From positions 3,511,501 to 3,575,500 of the forward strand of contig NZ_CP046052.1 of NCBI RefSeq assembly GCF_004802635.2: a stretch of 64,000 nucleotides of DNA, written 5' to 3'. This document shows positions 1-7,609 of this stretch, one piece after another. The stretch's first letter is position 1. Each line of letters opens with the position of its first letter. A model generated the notes under the pieces. The model ran no database searches. It was not told the origin of the DNA and was given only the letters and a program-made list of their open reading frames with translations. Origin of the DNA: Methylocystis heyeri. GTDB taxonomy: Bacteria; Pseudomonadota; Alphaproteobacteria; Rhizobiales; Beijerinckiaceae. Both the position numbers and the translations under genes were made by a program.

Positions 1-414
1 CTTCCCGGCCTCCTGCTCGACCTCCTTGCAAGTGGCGCCGGGACGGAGGACGAGTTCCGCCCGGTTCAGCGCAATGAGCCGGAAACGGTAACGATGCGGC
101 CCGTGGCCGCGCGGGGGACAGGGACCGCCGTAGCCGACCTCGCCGAAATCATTGACGCCCTGCCTGAAGTCCTCGAAACCTTCAGCCCGGCCGGCGCCCT
201 CCGCCAGCTCGCTGCGCCCCGAAGGAATGTCGAAAACCGCCCAATGGCGCCATGTGCCGGCGGGCGCGTCGGGGTCATCGCAAAGCAGAGCGAAGCTCTT
301 GGCGTCCATCGGCGCGCAGGTCCACTGAAGCGCAGGCGAAAGATTTTCCCCGTCACAGGTGAATCTGCGCGGAACGACAGCCCCGTCATGGAAAGCGGTC
401 GACGTCAGCATCAT
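1..414 (-). CDS. YbhB/YbcL (PEBP-like) family protein, C-terminus off the window
   Basis: A minus-strand frame stays open from an ATG at 414 to base 1, giving 138 residues that begin MMLTSTAFHDGAVVPRRF. It contains DPDAPAGTWRHW and GYGGPCPPRGHGPHRYRF, the two conserved ligand-pocket blocks of the bacterial YbhB/YbcL branch of phosphatidylethanolamine-binding (Raf-kinase-inhibitor-like) proteins. The family is usually about 150-180 residues, so only the last part is missing. Its cellular role in bacteria is poorly defined. No signal peptide is seen, so a cytoplasmic form is likely. A second ATG directly follows the first. The family call is firm from the two blocks. Confidence 0.85.
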   Translation of the reverse strand, partial: MMLTSTAFHDGAVVPRRFTCDGENLSPALQWTCAPMDAKSFALLCDDPDAPAGTWRHWAVFDIPSGRSELAEGAGRAEGFEDFRQGVNDFGEVGYGGPCPPRGHGPHRYRFRLIALNRAELVLRPGATCKEVEQEAGK

Positions 415-647
415 CTCGCTCGTCCCTTTTCGGAAAAGCGCATTTTCGCGAAAGCCAATATGCTCTGCGACCAAAATGCGCTCCGCCATATGATCTGGAG
501 CGATTTCGTTTCGGCCGAAGGCGGGGTCCGACCGATCATAAAAAAATATTACGGCGCAGTCCGCAAAAGTTGACGGGAACGCGCCGCAATTTGTCGATCC
601 GGCGCAGTTTCCGACGAAGACGGGCTGAGCCCGAACGCGGACGGCGG

Positions 648-3600
648 TCACTCTTCCAGGGAAATCGCTCCCGCCAGCGGCAGGGTGAAGCTGAATCTGG
701 AGCCCGAGGGCGTATTGGGTTCGGCCCAGAGCTTGCCATAATGGCCTTCGATGATCGACTGCGAGATCGCCAGTCCCACGCCGAGACCGTCGGACTTCGT
801 GCTGTTGAAAGGCTCGAACAACTCGGCCCTCGCCGCTTCGGTGAGACCGCAGCCGGTGTCGATCACATCGGTCTGGATATCCCCGTTCCTGAGCTGGGTG
901 GATATGGTGAGAACCCGCTCGTTCGAATGGATCATGGCCTCCCTGGCGTTGCGAATGAGATTGAGCAGCACCTGCTGGATCTGCAGCTTGTCGGCCAGGA
1001 CGGCGTCCTCTCCGGCGTCGAGGCGCAGCACGAATTCGACGCCGGCCTTCTGCACGCGGGAAAGAGAGAGTTCATAGGCCTGCCTGATCAGCTGATGCAG
1101 ATTCTGCATCGATTTCTCGGGCTCGCCATGTGAAATGAACTGCCGCAACTGCCCGATGATGCGCCCGGCCCTGACCAGTTCGCCGGCTGCGCTGTTCAGG
1201 GTCTTGTCTATATCGAACGGCTTTTCCTCGAGCACGACGAACTGCCGCCGCGCCGCCTGCAGATATGTCGCCGCGGCCGCGAGCGGCTGGTTGATCTCAT
1301 GGGCGAGCGCCGTCACCATCTCGGCCATCGAGGAGAGCCGGTTCTTGTGCAGCCTGTCGAGACGGGCCTCGAACTTCCGCTTCTCGGAAAGGTCTCTCAC
1401 AAAAACGATGAACAGCAGTTCCTCGTCGCGCCGGACTTGCGAAACCATCAGCTCCGCCGGGAAATACGAACCGTCCTTGCGCCGCCCCTCGACCTCGCGC
1501 GGAGAGCCGAACATCTCGGCGGCGCCGGCCTCGGCGTAATTCTGCACGAAGGATTTTCGCCGGGAGCCGAAGGGCGGCGGGATGAGAGCGGCCGCGTCCT
1601 TGCCGAGCATTTCCTCCTGCGAATAGCCGAACACTCTGACGGTCGCGCTGTTGACCGATCTCATCGCGCCCGACGCGTCGATGGTGACGATGGCGTCGCC
1701 CACGCCGTCGATGACCGACCTCAAGCGGGCTTCGCTTTCGCGCAGCGCCTCTTCCGCGCGCCTGCGCTCGGTGAAATCGACCAGCGTGACCACCACGCCG
1801 TCGATCTTGTTTTCGACCGTCCGATAGGGCCTCATGCGCATGAGCCGCCAGCTGCCGTCCCGGCTGCGCACCTGCCGCTCGATCGAAGAGAGATCGCGCA
1901 GCACCGCCTGGGCGTCCCGTTCCAGGCCCTCGTAATCGAGATTATGCGTGAAGTCGGTGATGGACCGGCCTTCGTCGCCGGAGACTATGTTGAAGAGGTC
2001 GGTCACCCGGGGCGTGAAGCGCTTGATGCGGAGCCGCCTGTCTAGGAACAATATCCCGACGTCGGTCGCAACCATCAGGTTCTGGATGTCGCTGTGGGCG
2101 CGCGAGACGCTCTCGAGCTTGGTTTTCAGCTCGCTGTTGACCGTCTGCAGCTCCTCGTTGATCGACTGCAGCTCTTCCTTGCTGGTTTCGAGCTCTTCCG
2201 AGGTGGAGCGATATTCCTCGTTGATCGACTGCAGCTCCTCATTGGCGGAACGCAGCTCCTCGTTGGCCGTCTCATATTCCTCGCGCGAGCTGAGAAGCTG
2301 CGAGCGGATGAATTGGAGTTCTTGCGTCAGTTCGCCGACCCGCCGGTCCGGCTCCTGCGCTTCCACGGCGCCGCGCTCCGGGGAGTCGCCGGGCGTTTCG
2401 CCCTCGAAAAAGAAGACGATGGCGGTCTGGATTTTCCGGGAATCGAAAACGAGGGGTTTTACGTGAATGTAAACCCTGCGCCGGCCGTCTTCGAACGTCA
2501 TGGCCGTGGGGCCGCCGAGGGCGTTCCCTCCGTTTGAAAAAGCCCTGTGCAGGGCGGCGCGGAGATCCGACCGCAGATCCTCGCGGACGAGTTCGGAGAG
2601 ATCGTTGCTCAAGGGGCCAGCGGACGGCTGGAGATAACGTCCCGCGGTCTCGGAGAGGTGAATCACCCGGTAGGAATCATCGACCAGCACGCTCGGCGGC
2701 GCGGCGCGTTCGAGCGCCTCGCGGTGCATCGAAGCTTCGGCCCGCTGCCGGGACGCCGGCGTTCTTCTCGCGGGCGCAGGCTCGAAAGCCCGCGAGCCCA
2801 GGGCCGACAACGTGGGCGCGATGTTTTTCGAGCTTTCGACCGGGCGCTGGCTTTCATAAATGCGCGCCTCGCGGTCGACGACCCGGAACATCCCCGCCGG
2901 ACCCTCGACGCTCTCGCAGGAGCCGAGAAAGAGATATCCGCCCGGCCGGAGCGCAAAATGAAAGACCCCGCACACCTGCCGCTGCAATTCGCGATCGAGG
3001 TAGATGAGCAGATTGCGGCACGAAATGAGGTCGAGCTTCGAAAAAGGCGGATCCTTGAGCAGGCTGTGCCTTGCAAAGAGCACCATCTCCCGCAGCTCCG
3101 GCTTCACCCGGTAGCAGTCGATCTCGCGCGTGAAAAACCGGCTCAGACGCTCCTTGCTCACATCCGCTTCTATGGTGAGCGGATAGCATCCCTCCCGCGC
3201 CACGAGCAGCGCGGCGCTGTCGAGATCGGAAGCGAAAATCTGGATTTCGCAGGGCGTCTCCCGTCTCTCGGCTTCCTCCGCCAGAAGCATGGCGATGGAA
3301 TAGGCCTCCTCGCCGGTCGCGCATCCGGCGATCCAGGCCCGGATCGCGTCGCCGGGGCTCTTGTCGAAAAACAGCCTCGGAACGACGGCCTGCTCGAGCG
3401 TTTCGAAGGCGGCCGGATCGCGAAAAAAAGTCGTGACGGAGATCAGCAGATCCGAGAAGAGGGCCTGGGTCTCGTCCGGATTTTCACGCAGGACGCGCAG
3501 ATATTCCCCTTGCGTCGCCGCGCGCCGCACCTGCATCCGCCGCGCGATGCGGCGGCGCACGGTGGTGCCCTTGTATTTGGCGAAGTCATGGCCGGTTCGC

Positions 3601-4286
3601 ACCCGCAGATGCGATAAAATACGCTGCCGGTCGTGATCGTCGGTCTTGGCGAGATCTTCATCGGCGAGGCTGCGTCTCTCATCCACGAGTTCCGGCAGGC
3701 GCTTCGCGATCTCCCGCACCGGCAAGACGAAATCGGCGACGCCGGCGGCGATCGCGCTGCGCGGCATCGAGGCGTATTCTGCCTCTTCGGGGTCCTGGAC
3801 GAGAATGGTTCCGCCGGCCTCCTTGATCGCTCGCGCTCCCAGCGCGCCGTCGGAGCCCGCTCCCGAAAGAACGATCGCGAAGTCGTCGCTCGGCCGGTCG
3901 GCGAGCGACCTGAAGAAAAAATCTATCGGCGTAAGCCGCGCCTTCGGCTCGCGGAACTCTTCGGCCTTCAGGGTCACGCCGCATATGCGCAGCCGAAGAT
4001 TGGGAGAAATCACGTAGACATGATTCGGCTCGACGGTCGCCGCGCCGACTGCCTCATGCACCGGCATGGGCGTATGGGCGGCGAGAACCCGGCTCAGCTC
4101 GCTCGGGTAAGCCGGATCGAGGTGGACGACCACCACGAAAGCGGCGCCGACCTCGAAAGGAAGATTGTCGAAAAACTCGCGCAGGGCGCGAACGCCGCCG
4201 GCCGAGGCGCCGAGCGCGACCACCGGGAATGCTCTCGATCCTGACGCCGCATCACCTGAAAGGGAACCGATCTCTCTGTCGTTCAT
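648..4286 (-). CDS. CheB-CheR-PAS-histidine kinase fusion protein
   Basis: This is a 1212-residue multidomain signalling protein. Residues about 18-205 are a CheB-type methylesterase with GASAGG (Ser28), VVHLDP (His55) and GAGSDGALG (Asp136) as the likely catalytic triad. A CheR methyltransferase follows at about 220-490, with RTGHDF, GCATGEEAYS and SCRNLLIYLD. Next comes a Glu/Ser-rich coiled coil around 650-720 (repeated EELQSINEE-like heptads), then two PAS domains. The C-terminus is a HisKA domain (LAHEINQPLAA, His996) and a HATPase_c with LLNLIRNAREA and GLGVGLAIS. No receiver domain is present, so the response regulator must lie elsewhere. Such fusions are thought to couple chemotaxis-like methylation to a kinase. 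The input is unknown. It is a single-gene unit. Confidence 0.9.
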   Translation of the reverse strand: MNDREIGSLSGDAASGSRAFPVVALGASAGGVRALREFFDNLPFEVGAAFVVVVHLDPAYPSELSRVLAAHTPMPVHEAVGAATVEPNHVYVISPNLRLRICGVTLKAEEFREPKARLTPIDFFFRSLADRPSDDFAIVLSGAGSDGALGARAIKEAGGTILVQDPEEAEYASMPRSAIAAGVADFVLPVREIAKRLPELVDERRSLADEDLAKTDDHDRQRILSHLRVRTGHDFAKYKGTTVRRRIARRMQVRRAATQGEYLRVLRENPDETQALFSDLLISVTTFFRDPAAFETLEQAVVPRLFFDKSPGDAIRAWIAGCATGEEAYSIAMLLAEEAERRETPCEIQIFASDLDSAALLVAREGCYPLTIEADVSKERLSRFFTREIDCYRVKPELREMVLFARHSLLKDPPFSKLDLISCRNLLIYLDRELQRQVCGVFHFALRPGGYLFLGSCESVEGPAGMFRVVDREARIYESQRPVESSKNIAPTLSALGSRAFEPAPARRTPASRQRAEASMHREALERAAPPSVLVDDSYRVIHLSETAGRYLQPSAGPLSNDLSELVREDLRSDLRAALHRAFSNGGNALGGPTAMTFEDGRRRVYIHVKPLVFDSRKIQTAIVFFFEGETPGDSPERGAVEAQEPDRRVGELTQELQFIRSQLLSSREEYETANEELRSANEELQSINEEYRSTSEELETSKEELQSINEELQTVNSELKTKLESVSRAHSDIQNLMVATDVGILFLDRRLRIKRFTPRVTDLFNIVSGDEGRSITDFTHNLDYEGLERDAQAVLRDLSSIERQVRSRDGSWRLMRMRPYRTVENKIDGVVVTLVDFTERRRAEEALRESEARLRSVIDGVGDAIVTIDASGAMRSVNSATVRVFGYSQEEMLGKDAAALIPPPFGSRRKSFVQNYAEAGAAEMFGSPREVEGRRKDGSYFPAELMVSQVRRDEELLFIVFVRDLSEKRKFEARLDRLHKNRLSSMAEMVTALAHEINQPLAAAATYLQAARRQFVVLEEKPFDIDKTLNSAAGELVRAGRIIGQLRQFISHGEPEKSMQNLHQLIRQAYELSLSRVQKAGVEFVLRLDAGEDAVLADKLQIQQVLLNLIRNAREAMIHSNERVLTISTQLRNGDIQTDVIDTGCGLTEAARAELFEPFNSTKSDGLGVGLAISQSIIEGHYGKLWAEPNTPSGSRFSFTLPLAGAISLEE

Positions 4287-4543
4287 TCAGCGGTTCCCTG
4301 ATCCATTCTCAAAAAAATGTCGCCCGGCCCCTGCGGCGTGGCCGATCGCCGCAGCTCTCGCCCCGGCCGTTACGGCCTATGGCGCATATATGGTTCACTT
4401 AATTTCGCTTCCCGTCGCGGCCGGGTCAATATCGCAACCGACCGCCAGATCCGGCCCGCTTCCGGGATCGAGGGGTTGATTAAGTCAGCGGCAATTGCTT
4501 TTAACGCACCGCACAAATTCAATTTACCCAGGAGACCCGCCTA

Positions 4544-5980
4544 ATGTCGCCGCACTGGCCCGTTCACGGTAAAATTACCGGCCCCATCGTCCTCATCGGC
4601 TTCGGATCCATCGGGCGGGGTATTTTGCCGCTGATCGAGCGGCACTTCGAATTCGACAAAAACCGTTTCACCGTCATCGATCCCTCCGACGAACACCGGG
4701 GCCTCCTGGACGTTCGCGGCATCGCCTTCGTCAAGGCGGCGCTGACCGAAGAGAACCACCGCGAGATCCTCACGCCCCTGCTCACCAAGGGCGAAGGCCA
4801 GGCTTTCATCGTCAACCTCTCGGTGGACGTCGGCTCGCTCGACATCATCAAGCTGGCGCAGGAGCTGAAAGCTCTCTACGTCGACACGGTGGTCGAGCCC
4901 TGGCCCGGCTTCTATTTCGATTCCCAGCTCGGAAATGAGGCGCGCACCAATTACGCCCTTCGCGAGACGGTGCTGGCCGAGCGGCGCCGCAATCCGGGCG
5001 GCTCCACCGCCGTATCCTGCTGCGGGGCCAATCCCGGCATGGTGAGCTGGTTCGTCAAGCAGGCCCTCGTCAATATCGCCAGGGAGACCGGCGTTTTCAC
5101 CACCGAGCCGACCACCCGCGCGGAATGGGGCGCGCTGGCGCAAAAGCTCGGCGTCAAGGGCATCCATATCGCCGAGCGCGACACCCAGCGGGCGCGCACC
5201 CCCAAGCCGCGCAACGTCTTCGTCAACACATGGTCGGTCGAGGGCTTCATTTCGGAAGGCATGCAGCCGGCCGAACTCGGCTGGGGCACGCACGAAAAGT
5301 CGCTGCCGGACATCGCCGGCAGGCACGAGACCGGCTGCGGCGCCGCCATCTATCTCAATTCTCCCGGCGCCAACACCCGCGTGCGCAGCTGGACGCCCAC
5401 GCCGGGCCCGCAATACGGCTTCCTCGTCACCCATAACGAGGCCATCTCGATCGCGGACTACCTGACCGTGCGCGACGGCGAAGGCAAGGCGGTCTACCGT
5501 CCCACCTGCCATTACGCCTATCATCCCGCCGACGACGCCGTGCTGTCGCTGCATGAGATGTTCGGCGCGGCGGGAGTGCGCCAGCCCGAGGACCATATTC
5601 TCGACGAGCATGAAATCGTCGACGGCATCGACGAGCTCGGCGTGCTGCTCTACGGGCACGGCAAGAACGCCTATTGGTATGGTTCGCAGCTCTCGATCGA
5701 GGAAACCCGCGAGCTCGCGCCCTACCAGAACGCCACCGGGCTTCAGGTGAGCTCCGCCGCCATGGCTGGCATGGTCTGGGCTCTGGAAAACCCGGAAGCC
5801 GGCATCGTCGAGGCCGACGAAGTGGATTATGGCCGCTGCCTCGAAGTCCAGACGCCCTATCTCGGCCCGGTCGTCGGCGTCTACACCGATTGGACCCCGC
5901 TCGCGAACCGCCCGGGCTTCTTCCCCGAGGATCTCGACCTCGAAGATCCCTGGCAGTTCAAGAATATTCTGGTCCGCTGA
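4544..5980 (+). CDS. hss: Homospermidine synthase
   Basis: The 478-residue protein begins with a Rossmann fold (IVLIGFGSIGRGILPLI, residues about 15-31) and matches the saccharopine-dehydrogenase-like homospermidine synthase family. It also has VVEPWPGFYFD, SCCGANPGMVSWFVKQAL and the C-terminal block VDYGRCLEVQTPYLGP. The enzyme makes sym-homospermidine from putrescine (or putrescine plus spermidine) with NAD as a bound hydride carrier. It is typical of Hyphomicrobiales, where homospermidine is the main triamine. A ribosome site (AGGAG) lies 11 bases before the ATG. The gene stands alone, and its stop is only 69 bases before the first CRISPR repeat. The length is normal for the family. Confidence 0.95.
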   Translation: MSPHWPVHGKITGPIVLIGFGSIGRGILPLIERHFEFDKNRFTVIDPSDEHRGLLDVRGIAFVKAALTEENHREILTPLLTKGEGQAFIVNLSVDVGSLDIIKLAQELKALYVDTVVEPWPGFYFDSQLGNEARTNYALRETVLAERRRNPGGSTAVSCCGANPGMVSWFVKQALVNIARETGVFTTEPTTRAEWGALAQKLGVKGIHIAERDTQRARTPKPRNVFVNTWSVEGFISEGMQPAELGWGTHEKSLPDIAGRHETGCGAAIYLNSPGANTRVRSWTPTPGPQYGFLVTHNEAISIADYLTVRDGEGKAVYRPTCHYAYHPADDAVLSLHEMFGAAGVRQPEDHILDEHEIVDGIDELGVLLYGHGKNAYWYGSQLSIEETRELAPYQNATGLQVSSAAMAGMVWALENPEAGIVEADEVDYGRCLEVQTPYLGPVVGVYTDWTPLANRPGFFPEDLDLEDPWQFKNILVR

Positions 5981-6049
5981 AACAGCGGAACATCAACCAC
6001 CGGCGCGGGGAAGCCACTTCCCCCGCCGGACGCGAGCCGAAGCGCAATA

Positions 6050-6811
6050 GCTACGGCTTGCGACCGCTTCTCGGTTCACTACAATCCAGATTGCCGTCTT
6101 TGACCGTCGCCAGCGGCTGCGGCTTGCGACCGCTTCTCGGTTCACTACAATTTCCTACCTCACAGCCACACTCGACGGCTTGCTGCGGCTTGCGACCGCT
6201 TCTCGGTTCACTACAATATCCACCGTCATCGGGTTTGGCTCCCCCCAGCTGCGGCTTGCGACCGCTTCTCGGTTCACTACAATGCGGACAAGGCCACATG
6301 GCGCGCCCATTGGGCTGCGGCTTGCGACCGCTTCTCGGTTCACTACAATATTCCTTGATGGTTTCCATCACGAGCACCCGCTGCGGCTTGCGACCGCTTC
6401 TCGGTTCACTACAATACGGGCGCGCCTGAGCATCCGCGATGGCGTGCTGCGGCTTGCGACCGCTTCTCGGTTCACTACAATGTCCGGCGTAATCGGAAAC
6501 ATCGGTCGTGCGCTGCGGCTTGCGACCGCTTCTCGGTTCACTACAATCGGCGGGGCGGGAAGCGCTGTTGGACACGAGCTGCGGCTTGCGACCGCTTCTC
6601 GGTTCACTACAATACGACGGCGACGGCGGCGTGTTCGCGATCTGCTGCGGCTTGCGACCGCTTCTCGGTTCACTACAATTGAAACCGCCGATCGCATCCG
6701 TGCCTCTGTGCTGCGGCTTGCGACCGCTTCTCGGTTCACTACAATGGCCGGCGAGGCGGCGATGCAGCTCCGCCAGCTGCGGCTTGCGACCGCTTCTCGG
6801 TTCACTACAAT
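6050..6811 (+). CRISPR. Type II-C CRISPR array, 12 repeats and 11 spacers
   Basis: Twelve 36-base repeats begin every 66 bases from 6050, with eleven spacers of exactly 30 bases. On the plus strand the repeat starts GCTGCGGCTTGCGACCGC and ends CTCGGTTCACTACAAT. All copies read by eye are identical except the first (6050), which has A instead of G at position 4. That points to the left end as the old, leader-distal end. The tracrRNA antirepeat pairs with the plus-strand repeat, so crRNAs read left to right as spacer then GCUGCGG. Each repeat holds TTGCGA (positions 9-14) and TACAAT (31-36) spaced by 16 bases. This would be a promoter in every repeat, as known for Neisseria and Campylobacter II-C arrays. 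Confidence 0.98.
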
Positions 6812-6869
6812 GCCCCCGCCGTAAATGCCTGAAAAAGCGCCGTAATTTTGCGGCGGGGGCATCAAAAAA
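6812..6869 (-). promoter_or_regulatory. CRISPR leader-like flank with hairpin
   Basis: Directly after the last repeat is an inverted repeat with 10-base arms, GCCCCCGCCG at 6812 and CGGCGGGGGC at 6851, followed by ATCAAAAAA. Nearly the same sequence occurs next to the orphan repeat after cas2, in the opposite orientation. The segment is therefore conserved as a unit with a repeat, as expected of a leader. Transcripts started by the last repeat's own promoter would run into this hairpin. It lacks a U-tract in that direction, so it is not a classical terminator. The leader function is inferred. Confidence 0.6.
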
Positions 6870-6983
6870 TGCTGTCGATTTTCAGTCGCCAGGACTTTTT
6901 TTGTCATTTTTTTCCAGACGCCCCGATTCGGGAAAACGGGATTTGCGAGATATGGGGTCGCTTCTGGACGACTTTCGCCAGTT

Positions 6984-7072
6984 GGTTTAAACGCAGTTGA
7001 ACGCGCTCGAAATCTCATTGACGGAGCATGTTCTTTCCCAAAAACCGCTTCGCACTTTTCGGGAAAATGCAC
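6984..7072 (-). repeat. Dispersed repeat family 1, copy A
   Basis: This is the reverse complement of the elements at 35870-35943 and 58794-58882. Shared blocks are GCGGTTTTTGG, TGCTCCGTCAATGAGAT and GCGCGTTCGACYGCGTTT with small changes. It lies between the CRISPR leader and the tracrRNA. No coding potential is visible. It looks like an intergenic REP-type element. Confidence 0.75.
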
Positions 7073-7136
7073 TAAGCCGCAAACTGCAGTGAACCGGGCG
7101 CGCTCAGCCGTGGGAGTTGCATACCGAAAGCGTCCT

Positions 7137-7175
7137 AAAACAACAAAACTCCCCAAGCGTTAGCCGGAGGAGTTT
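7137..7175 (-). terminator. Rho-independent terminator of tracrRNA
   Basis: On the minus strand AAACTCC and GGAGTTT form a stem around a 16-base loop. A T-rich tail (TTTTGTTGTTTT) follows. Confidence 0.75.
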
Positions 7176-7260
7176 AAATTGGGGCGACTGACCTTGGGTT
7201 GCCCAGCCCGCGCGAAGGGTCATTTGCTTGCGACAAGCGACCGCCTCTCGGTTCACTACG
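7138..7260 (-). ncRNA. tracrRNA
   Basis: Read on the minus strand, a transcript starting near 7260 begins with an antirepeat (GTAGTGAACCGAGAGGCGGT). It is complementary to about 23 of 26 bases of the crRNA repeat. It continues TCGCTTGTCGCAAGC, AAATGACCC, then a stem region with GGGCTGGGCAACCCAAGG, and ends in a terminator hairpin. The body closely resembles, as I recall it, the Parvibaculum lavamentivorans II-C tracrRNA (TCGCAAGCAAA, GACC, CCCAAGGTCAG). It is expected to pair with pre-crRNA, be matured with RNase III and load Cas9. The start is inferred from the promoter-like pair upstream. Ends are approximate to about 5 bases. Confidence 0.88.
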
Positions 7261-7265
7261 ACGCC

Positions 7266-7294
7266 AGAATGGCATCGTAAGCGTGGCTTGGCAA
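7266..7294 (-). promoter_or_regulatory. Candidate promoter for the short tracrRNA
   Basis: On the minus strand TTGCCA (plus 7289-7294) and CATTCT (plus 7266-7271) are spaced by 17 bases. A start about 6 bases downstream would fall at 7259-7260, exactly at the beginning of the antirepeat. The -10 match is weak; position supports it more than sequence. Confidence 0.4.
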
Positions 7295-7315
7295 GGCCGA
7301 GCCTGAATGACGAAA

Positions 7316-7351
7316 GATCGCAAGCCGCAGCTAAACAAACGTCTTAGGTCG
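7316..7351 (-). ncRNA. crRNA-like half repeat with pseudo-spacer upstream of tracrRNA (candidate natural single guide)
   Basis: On the minus strand 7331-7316 reads GCTGCGGCTTGCGATC. This matches the first 16 bases of the array repeat with one change, and this is the part that pairs with the tracrRNA. It sits about 55 bases upstream of the antirepeat on the same strand. A longer transcript would therefore contain both guide-side repeat and tracrRNA and could fold on itself. The bases that would act as PAM-proximal seed (GTTTGTTTA, plus 7332-7340) recur at 7412-7420 between this element and cas9. The design resembles the tracr-L natural single guide of type II-A systems. Function is inferred. 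Confidence 0.45.
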
Positions 7352-7411
7352 ACGGTCGCTATGAACACACGTTAGTAGCGGATCATTTGGGTGAACGCAA
7401 AATTTATTACA

Positions 7412-7460
7412 TAAACAAACCAACAATTCTGTTGACCGGACCGTACACCCATGATTGAAA
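7412..7460 (+). promoter_or_regulatory. cas9 upstream region: seed-match site and candidate promoter
   Basis: TAAACAAAC at 7412-7420 repeats the nine bases next to the crRNA-like half repeat. TTGACC at 7432-7437 followed after 17 bases by TTGAAA at 7455-7460 is a possible, weak cas9 promoter. The 7261-7609 gap holds no gene other than the tracrRNA elements. Confidence 0.35.
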
Positions 7461-7609
7461 TTGTCGTCAGATGCTACTGCGATTCGTTTCCTCAGGTTTC
7501 AAGGAAACGCGCGATTTGGCGAAGAACGGTTTGAAGAACGGATAACGCGGCGACATATCCGCCAGCGCATCTGGGAACCTGCGGATAATTCAAACTTTGA
7601 GCGTCTGAT

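Noticed and set aside
6051-6824. Open frames of up to about 260 codons across the array, with repeated CSEPRSGRKPQ- or LRLATASRFTT-like units
   Set aside because: They are translations of the CRISPR repeats; the period of 66 bases is divisible by three, so frames stay open. Not proteins.
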